Source of the DNA: Dictyophora rubrovolvata
Lineage: Eukaryota > Basidiomycota > Agaricomycetes > Phallales > Phallaceae
Reading direction: 5' to 3'
Length of the DNA: 64,000 bases
Assembly: GCA_029959195.1 (NCBI GenBank)
Contig: CP114125.1
Span: 372,001-436,000 of the forward strand
Positions within the stretch are counted from its first letter, which is position 1, and every line of letters starts with the position of its first letter. This document shows, piece by piece, positions 57,401-64,000 of the stretch. The translations under genes and the position numbers were made by a program. The notes beneath the pieces are model-generated. The model did no database searches. It saw only the letters and a list, made by a program, of their open reading frames with translations, and was not told the origin of the DNA.

Positions 57401-58024
57401 AGCGGCTGCGTTAATGCTTAGAATATCCTCTTGCATCCTCATCCGACGTTTTCGTTATCGACGCTGACTTTCCTAACCGGTACTAAATATCGTTGACTTC
57501 CCTTCTAATGTGCGATATTGATAACAAATATCTAGACCACTTCAGAAAAAGTATAGCCCTCGCTGCGCTGTGACCATATGACACGAATTTACTATTTTTA
57601 TGAGATAGAAGGATTCGGGCACGAATGGCCCGCGGACATGTTATTGAATTAGAACCGGCGTATATATTTTCTCAATTTCGGCGCACTAATTACTTGTTGC
57701 TCTGCTTTCATAGTTAGAAACCATATAATCGGTTTTTTCCAAACCTAATTGACGTGATTCCACTCTAGATAATACCAATCTATCTTGGGAAGGTCGCCAT
57801 ATGCGGTTACCTTCAGACGGAAATCGCTTCTATGTTTTTATCCATGTCTTTTCAGTCTTTTATCTTTCCTTCTTGTATCAAGACACACGACGAATTCAAA
57901 TAAAAATCAGGCCATCCATTTAATTCCCGCAACTTTCTCCCTTCGAGGGCTCCCAGTTAAAATCGGATCTACACTCAAGTTCACCTAAATTTCCAGCCAT
58001 CAAAACACATAATCACGAATAACC
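57401..58024. other. Spacer within the duplicated block
   Basis: No gene. 57.52-57.80 kb matches 62.54-62.83 kb in inverted orientation (for example ACTATTTTTATGAGATAGAA and CGGCGCACTAATTACTTGTT equivalents), which shows the block was copied as a unit. It includes the promoter of copy 5. Confidence 0.7.
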
Positions 58025-58844
58025 ATGACTATCTTTCAAGCATATTGCAGCAATGTCAGTCAAATTAACTTCACCATCTCCCACAATCCACAATTCTAAT
58101 ATCTCTTCTCCTCTCCCCAGATCGCCGACCCAAGAATTTGGCGTTTCGTGCTTACTTTTCCTGACTCCAACGTCGCCGATGAATGGTGGCGCGCTATCTC
58201 AGACACCCCCAGCATCGCCTCCCTGTTCACGCGTGTCACTACACAATTCTACACGCATGATGCAAGCTCTTTCAATATCATGAACTTCTTCACCGACCCT
58301 CGAACGAGTCAATTCGCCCCAGACTTTAAAGGGAAACTGTTTATAACACTGCTCAATGATCAGGTCGGACGAGAACTTCCGATTATACCGGACTCAGTCC
58401 TCGTCGCCAACGCAATCAGTGGAAATTGGTAACTTTTTCCCTCTTGTTTACTTGGTTTGATGCTGACTGGTGAGAATGCTTTCCAGGTTCTTCCTGCGCT
58501 CCACTGCCGACTCCAACCTGTACTGGTATTTTGACCCAACGAACAAAGCGCACAATCTTTCGGTCTCTGCCACTGGGCGCACTGCTTTCTGTATCAGTGC
58601 TGTGGATCAGGCCACGGCAGGTAAGGTGCTCGTTGACACCGACCTTGTTACGTTACAGATCGAGTGGCAAAATTTGTACGTCAGCGTGGACAAAGTCCAA
58701 GCTCTATTTGGGGGACCTGATGCCAGTCAGTTCTTGTTTGGAGACTTGAAGTATAAGATAGGATATATGCCGAGCTATGGTTTCTTGACCGATAAACGTG
58801 ATTCCCCTGTGAATTCTGGATGGCAGTGGGAGTTAGTGGAATGA
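58025..58844 (+). CDS. 226-aa family protein, copy 5
   Basis: Exon 1 58025-58054 (MTIFQAYCSN), exon 2 58121-58428 (IADPRIWRFVLTFPDSN), exon 3 58487-58844 (ends SGWQWELVE), about 231 residues and all open. It has three extra bases in exon 2 (IIPDSVLVANAISGNW) relative to the others. Landmarks: FFLRSTADSNLYWYFDP, GRTAFCISAVDQATAGK, SQFLFGDLK. The 5' flank includes the copied first exon of the coiled-coil gene. Function unknown. Confidence 0.82.
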
Positions 58845-58899
58845 TGATTTCATGCCCTAACTGAATCGAGCATAAAGTTGCGTTTCGTTGCGTTTCGTT

Positions 58900-59170
58900 G
58901 TGTTTCTTAGTATCCCTTTCAGAATTAGAATTGAGTTTCGGACACTGCAGAGTTTAATGTTGAGAATTTGACTTTCTTGCTGTTGTTCTCATCGACCATC
59001 TTGAGCCTCTTTTATACGTCTTTGAAGGTATTTGCCATTTGGTTAAAGTCTAGAAAGTTCCGGCGGGTGCCGAAAGTATGATTGCTTTTGCTTCAGCTCC
59101 CCCATCTTTCTACTCCGCCGAACGGTCTGATACCTCGCTCAAGAATATTCTCGACACATTCGACAATACG
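58900..59170 (-). promoter_or_regulatory. HSP20 promoter remnant without its gene
   Basis: Read on the minus strand this is the heat-shock element (CCGGAACTTTCTAGAC near 59046-59062), TATAAAAG (about 59014), the 5' leader (CTCAAGATGGTCGATGAGAA) and upstream flank of HSP20. At the expected ATG the sequence jumps straight to the HSP20 3' flank (ACTCAATTCTAATTCTGAAA, matching about 61380-61400). The whole HSP20 coding region has been cleanly deleted. Confidence 0.8.
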
Positions 59171-59455
59171 CTAGCATTCCGCGGCACTCTTGGTAAGAGC
59201 TGACTCGCAGAAATCTCATCCTTACCGTCACGTAGAACTTGTCTTTGGTTCCATGGTGGTTTGATTGCGACTTATATAGACTTATATGTATATATAATTA
59301 TGATTGATCTGATATATTCAAGCCCGGGTTTGTAGTATGTATCGCCACCCTATTAAGAAAATGCGTAAATAAGTACAAACAAAAGTCCGGCATGATGCAT
59401 AATACGTATATCTCGAGGACCACAAATAGTAACACATTGACTGGCTTGGATGCTC

Positions 59456-60146
59456 TCATGGAAGCAGATTCGTAGATCCATCAATTGCATGTGATTGGAT
59501 GCCCAAGTTGGATAATGGTGTAATCTGCGGGGCCAATTCCTTCCGGCTTCCGGTAGCAAGTCTTGTTATCAGCGCGAAAGTCATGTCTATGACGACGATA
59601 ATGAAGAGCATTGAAGAGCCCTGGTTCGTAAAAAAACAAACGAATGTGATGAGTGCCGCTCCAGTACAACGTCCTAGAAGACTTGAACAAGGAAGGAAGA
59701 TGGTTAGTACATGATTAGGGCGTCATGTCACAAACTGCCAGTGCTTCGCTTTTTTTGCATACCTCAGCTCAACAAACGATTTTCCACCGTAATTCCAGAA
59801 TGGACCAGCTTCTAAGAAATACACTGAACCCATCGCGAAGATGAGAATTCCATACGCTGTTATGGGTCGCTGTTCTTCGGGAGTAGCTGGAACTGGCACA
59901 TGGGGCTACATACATATGTCGTCATAATATGAAAAAAGTTGACTCTTGTTAAAAGCAAAAAAAGAATCTGACAAGGTGTGTAACGCGTTCGAGAAGCCTT
60001 ATGAGAGGATTGTCCATGAAAAGTGACGGAGCCCATAGCAGCGAGGATCCTACCACCATCGCCCCAATGCCGACGAGAAGAAGCCATGGTCTACCACGAT
60101 TACAGCGTGCTGGGAAAACGAGTGCGGATTCTGAAACAGACGTCAT
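59456..60146 (-). CDS. Small multi-pass membrane protein, unknown
   Basis: Three exons, about 155 residues. Exon 1 (MTSVSESALVFPARCNRGRP, then WLLLVGIGAMVVGSSLLWAP) carries a membrane helix. Exon 2 gives RPITAYGILIFAMGSVYFLE and AGPFWNYGGKSFVEL, and exon 3 GAALITFVCFFTNQGSSMLF and IIVVIDMTFALITRLATGS, ending SHAIDGSTNLLP at 59456. It has three or four helices in all. No family recognised. It lies between two inverted copies of the 226-aa/HSP20 block and is not itself duplicated here. Confidence 0.6.
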
Positions 60147-60604
60147 TGCGATGAACTTGTGTAGAACGACGAAACTTTTTCAGTGTTGGATGGAGTGTGG
60201 AGTATAAGGTGAACTGAGCGGAGAAAGAAGTGGCTGATAATTTGTAGGGTGTTGCCAGGGATGATTCGCTCCCGGCTCTCGCTCATTGGGTGCGCAAGCA
60301 GCCGCGACGTTTAGGAGTTTTCATCACAATAATTTCACCCTTTCACGTGCGAATGGCACGTTTTAAAACTCATGTTTGTTGAATTTGTGAATCCCTATAA
60401 CCAAATATTGACATTTAAGCTTTGCCAACTAGGAAATAAGTGGGATCGTGCACCTACGCAGGGCATCCAAAGAACGAACACTGTCTCGGAAATATTGTCA
60501 CAACATGTGAGCGTATCGTCGAGAATATTCTTGAGCGTATCAGATCGTTCGGTGGAGTAGAAAGACGGGGAAGGGAAGCAATCGCGTTATTCTCGGCATT
60601 CCCC

Positions 60605-60650
60605 GGAACTTTCTAGATTCTTATTAAGCGCCTTCAAAAACGTATAAAAG
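60605..60650 (+). promoter_or_regulatory. Heat-shock element and TATA box of HSP20
   Basis: GGAACTTTCTAGAT (60605-60618) gives three alternating GAA/TTC units, the heat-shock factor site. TATAAAAG follows at 60643-60650, 66-73 bp before the ATG. This fits strong heat-inducible expression; induction itself is inferred. Confidence 0.75.
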
Positions 60651-60715
60651 AGACTCAAGATGGTCGCTGAGACGACAGCAAGAAAGTTAAATCCTCAACG
60701 TCAAACAACTCTACA

Positions 60716-61288
60716 ATGTCTCTCCTATTCTACAACGACTCATTATTCAACGAGTTCGACAGACTCTTCAATGACGCTTTCGACGCTCGCGTTGGAAACG
60801 ATCGTTCGTTGAACAATAATCAAGCTCAAAGGCAAAGTACCGTTCTAAGGCCAAGGTAAGCCTGATTCATTGTAAATCAAAAAAAAATGCCAGTTTTCAA
60901 CTTGCTCATACAGAATGGACATTCACGAATCTAAAGAACGGAATGAATTCACGGCTACTTTCGAATTACCCGGGATGAAGAAAGAAGATGTGTCTATTGA
61001 CATACATTCGAACAGTCTTACTGTCTCTGGACGTACCAGTCTGTCAAACGAGCTTGAGAAGGACGGGTATAGTGTACGTGAAAGACGATATGGCAGCTTT
61101 TCAAGGACAATTCCGCTTCCTCAGGGAATAAAGGTATGTTCGAGTCATTTGGGTTGGTGTAAAGCCGAGTACTGAAATACATAACGTAGGCTGAAGATAT
61201 CAAAGCCAATATGACTGACGGAGTTCTCACCGTGAGATTCCCTAGGAACACGGCCGAACAAGCTCCAAAGAAGATAACTATCAATTGA
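60716..61288 (+). CDS. HSP20: Small heat-shock protein HSP20, whole copy
   Basis: ATP-independent holdase chaperone of the cytosol that binds unfolding proteins during stress. Exon 1 60716-60855 (MSLLFYNDSLFNEFDRLFND, ending VLRP), exon 2 60914-61133, exon 3 61190-61288, together 152 residues, a usual length. The alpha-crystallin domain spans about residues 47-140: FTATFELPGMKKEDVSIDI, LTVSGRT, SVRERRYGSFSRTIPLP and DGVLTVRFP. The C-terminus APKKITIN carries the I-x-I motif that packs into neighbouring subunits. It lies convergent to the 226-aa gene, with stop codons 190 bp apart. It is the only HSP20 in the window with promoter and all exons open. Confidence 0.93.
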
Positions 61289-61478
61289 AGAAGATTTGCA
61301 TGTACATACATGTAACACTTATGTAGTTTCGATCAAGCTGTATTCCAACTGTATTATGTTTTGGTTATCAAAAGCCGGAAACTCAGTTCTAATTCTGAAA
61401 CGGATAGCGATGAAATGACTAATAAGAAACACAACGAAAAGCAATTTTATGCTCGATTCAGTTAGAGCACGAACAACA

Positions 61479-62304
61479 TCATTCCACTAACTCCCACTTC
61501 CATCCAGAATCGATAGATAAATCACTTTTATCTTTCAGGTAATCAAAGTTCGGCATATATCTGATCTTATTCTTCAAGTCTCCAAGCAAGAACTTATGGG
61601 CATCAACTCCCGCAAATAGATCCTTGGCATTGTTCACGTTGACGTTCCAAGTTGTCCACTCGACCTGTAATGTAACAGGGTCGGCGTCGATGAGCACCTT
61701 ACCTGCGTTATCCTTATTTACACCATTGATACAGAAAGCAGTGCGCCCAATGGCAGAGACCGTAATATTGTGCCCGGTGGTCGTTGGGTCAAAATACCAG
61801 TAAAGGTTATGGTCTGCAGTGGAGCGGATGAAGAACCTGCAAGGCATTCTTACCCGTCAGTACCAAACCAAGTAAACAAGTAAGACAAAAGGGAGAAATT
61901 CACCAGTTTCCACTGATTGCGTTGGCGACATTTAAGCTTTTTATAATCGGAATTTCTCGTCCGACCTGATCATTGATCAGTGTTATAAACAGTTTCCCTT
62001 TAAAGTCTGAGGCGAATTGGTTCGTTCGAGAATCGGTGAAGAAGTTCATGATATTGAAAGAGCTTGCGTCATGCGTGTAGAATTGTGTAGTGGCACGCGT
62101 GAACAGGGAGGCGATGCTGGGGGTGTCTGAGATAGCGCGCCACCATTCATCGGCGACGTCAGAGTTAGGGAAAGTAAGCACGAAACGCCAAATGCTTGGG
62201 TCGGCGATCTGGGGAGGGGAGAAGAGATATTAGAATTGTGGATTGTGGGAGATGATGAAGTTAATTTGACTGACATTGCTGCAATATGCTTGAAAGACGG
62301 TCAT
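61479..62304 (-). CDS. 226-aa family protein, copy 6
   Basis: Exon 1 62275-62304 (MTVFQAYCSN), exon 2 61904-62218 (IADPSIWRFVLTFPNSD), exon 3 61479-61836 (ends SGWKWELVE). All frames are open, about 229 residues. Landmarks: VADEWWRAISDTPSIASLF, NVANAISGNW, FFIRSTADHNLYWYFDP, GRTAFCINGV, HKFLLGDLK. It is convergent with the whole HSP20 gene. Its upstream region holds the third copy of the coiled-coil gene's 5' end, so its promoter arrangement equals that of copies 4 and 5. Confidence 0.82.
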
Positions 62305-62959
62305 GGTTATTTGTGATTGTTAAGTATGTGTTTTGATGGCTTGAATTTTGGGCGAACCCGAGTGTAGATCCGATTTTAACTGGGAGCCCTCGAAGGGAGA
62401 AAGTTGCGGGAATTAAATGGATGGCCTGATTTTTATTTGAATTCGTCGTGTGTCTTGAGACAAGAAGGAGAGATAAAAGACTGAAAGGACATGGATATAA
62501 CATAGAAGCGATTTCCGTCTGAATTTGAAGGTAACCCAATATCGCTAAGCGACCTTCCCGAGATAGATTGGTATTACCTGGAGATATATTGCTGTGGAAT
62601 CACGTCAATTAGGTTTAGAAAAAACCGACTATATGGTTTCTAACTATGAAAGCAGAGCAACAAGTAATTAATGCGCCGAATTCAGAAAATATATACGCCA
62701 ATTCTAATTCAATAACATGTGCGTGGGTCATTCGTGTCCGAATTCTTCAATCTCATAAAAATAGTAAATTCGTGTTATATGGCCACAGCGAGGGCTATAC
62801 TGTTTCTGAAGTGGTCTAGATAGAAAGGCAATAAAAGGGAAATTTACGATATGTAATACCGGATCCCGGTTAGGAAAGTTAGTTTCGATAACCGAAAACG
62901 TCAGATGAGGACGCAAGAGGCATTAACGTAGACTGCTTGACTTCACTAAATCATTTCCC

Positions 62960-63300
62960 GTCTCACATCAAGTATGGGTAAAGTTGTTGGACGGGTGGTG
63001 GAACGAAAAAAAGAAATGGCGACACCTGCCGCTCGCGTCGAACTAGAGTCACACCGCAGTCACGGGCACGGTTGCCCGGTACTATTTTCCACAAATTTTC
63101 CAACTTTGTTTTCGCTTTTCTTACACTCATAAACGCATTTTCTTCATGACATCGCATTGAAATCCCACATTTTGAACTCAAATATCTCAATAGTATTTAA
63201 GCTCTAGTATTGTTTAGCACCAAAAAATGACCGACGCTGCAGAATGTGCTGAGAAAGCAGCAAGGGCGAAGGCCTCGTCGTCTCCTCTCACCGTGAGGAA
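62960..63300 (+). pseudogene. Copied 5' end of the coiled-coil gene (copy 3)
   Basis: Inverted copy of the 5' flank and first exon of the gene starting at 55030: the plus strand reads MTDAAECAEKAARAKAS from 63227, with two changes from the original, and the similarity ends directly after the exon. The duplicated block therefore stops here. Confidence 0.8.
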
Positions 63301-63791
63301 AATGGAAGATCAGCTATGGTATCATATCTTGAAAAGCCCAGCTGCATGACCTGTCAACAGTCCCAGCGGAATTCAACAAGCATCCAATCCGCGACGTTCG
63401 TATCCGGAAATGACATGATATGTTTGGTGGATTGAGCACAATTATGTGTTGCAATAGTCAGTGAAACCATTTCCAGCACTTCATATGAAAAGTGTCTTAT
63501 TCGGGTATATCATCTTTGCTGCGATTCAACATTTCTGAATTCGGATGACCGGTGAAAGGTCTGGTCAAGCTCCACTGGTTACGGGCTAGATCCTGCTAGA
63601 TCATCCACGTTGAAATCCACATTGTATTCCGCACCGCAATATTAAACACTACCCACACCGCAATATTGAATATTACCCCGGCATCTTTGACCATTCCACA
63701 CCGCATTCGGTCAAATTCACGCTGAACTTTCAGAGTTTTTGCGTATAAAAATCGGAACATTTTCGACACATTATCCTCGTTCGTTTGGACA

Positions 63792-64000
63792 TGCACTATC
63801 TCAGAGCTCCTCTTGTACTCCTCGCAACGACTTTCGTCACCGCCGTTTTGGCAACTCCCATGAATGTTCACACCCTGCGAGACATAACTAATGATACTAC
63901 GACCCTAGCTAATGCTCTCAATTCAACGAATCAGGCTCTCCTGAGTCTCGCTTACACCTCTATTCTGTTTCCCACACATGAACTCACTGTACGGATCAGC
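63792..64000 (+). CDS. Secreted protein, N-terminal part (HsbA-like)
   Basis: Starts MHYLRAPLVLLATTFVTAVL with a clear signal peptide and Ala-rich cleavage region, then ATPMNVHTLRDITNDTTTLA and NALNSTNQALLSLAYTS. The short, regularly spaced polar helix after the signal (V-x-x-x-R-D-I, T-x-x-L-x-x-A-L) recalls fungal hydrophobic-surface-binding proteins, but the gene runs off the window and the call is tentative. It lies just outside the duplicated block. Confidence 0.45.

Larger units (their letters stand above)
57000..59170 (+). repeat. Duplicated block, middle copy
   Basis: Holds, in order, the 5' end of the coiled-coil gene, an AT-rich spacer (57.5-57.8 kb), a 226-aa-family gene, and HSP20 promoter DNA. 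The same order occurs inverted at about 60470-63290, and the first part also occurs at 54.8-56.3 kb. Sequence similarity is close in the spacer as well as in the genes. Confidence 0.85.
60470..63290 (-). repeat. Duplicated block, inverted copy
   Basis: Inverted relative to the middle copy: HSP20 flank and gene, 226-aa-family gene, spacer, then the 5' end of the coiled-coil gene. With the middle copy it forms a large imperfect inverted repeat with about 1.3 kb of unduplicated DNA between the arms. Confidence 0.85.

Noticed and set aside
59079-59190. A plus-strand ORF starting MIAFASAPPSFYSAERSD next to the heat-shock element
   Set aside because: The same DNA, inverted, is the upstream flank of HSP20 at 60.48-60.57 kb, so it is copied promoter sequence rather than a gene.

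Overview
The window looks like nuclear DNA from an agaricomycete (mushroom-forming) basidiomycete. Genes carry many 50-60 nt GT-AG introns and occasional GC-AG introns. The content is typical of that group: DUF6533-type membrane proteins, F-box proteins with degenerate leucine-rich tails, an alpha/beta-hydrolase of the S33/TAP-like kind, a P450, APH-fold kinase-like proteins, small HSP20s and a multicopy family of ~226-residue proteins. All identifications come from reading motifs by eye; none was tested by a search.

Layout. 0-5.2 kb: two minus-strand members of the ~226-aa family (copy 1 broken, copy 2 whole) on either side of a 1,019-bp terminal-inverted-repeat transposon with a 9-bp target duplication. 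6.07-7.66 kb: a Tc1-family transposon that looks whole (TA sites, nested terminal repeats, uninterrupted DD34E transposase). 9.4-15.8 kb: a UDP-glycosyltransferase, an APH-fold protein and a small unknown gene; the glycosyltransferase 3' end and the tail of an S33 hydrolase recur at 15.1-15.3 kb, so the APH block is bounded by direct repeats. 16.2-25.6 kb: ribosomal protein L38, GINS subunit Sld5, a P450, a small TA-flanked MITE, a site-2-protease-like gene, a Ykt6-like R-SNARE with an eroded longin domain, and an NAD(P)-binding epimerase-like gene. 27.0-29.8 kb: an S33/TAP-like secreted hydrolase, the better-preserved relative of the fragments at 11.8, 15.3 and 18.4 kb. 32-50 kb: a small secreted peptide, a damaged HSP20, two or three DUF6533-like genes, F-box genes, the Rad9 checkpoint clamp subunit and another whole copy of the 226-aa family. 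50.7-51.0 kb: a large fold-back repeat. 51.9-55.0 kb: a long coiled-coil, golgin-like protein.

55-63.3 kb is the most striking part. A block made of the 5' end of the coiled-coil gene, a 226-aa-family gene and a convergent HSP20 gene occurs three times, the third time inverted. The 226-aa gene is open in all three. HSP20 is whole in one, a truncated pseudogene in another, and reduced to promoter and 5' leader in the third. The window ends inside a secreted-protein gene.

How genes work together: Sld5 (replicative helicase) and Rad9 (9-1-1 clamp) both carry ACGCGT boxes just upstream, which suggests shared G1/S control. L38, Ykt6-like, Sld5, Rad9 and the golgin-like gene are the housekeeping framework; the rest is duplicated, decaying accessory DNA.
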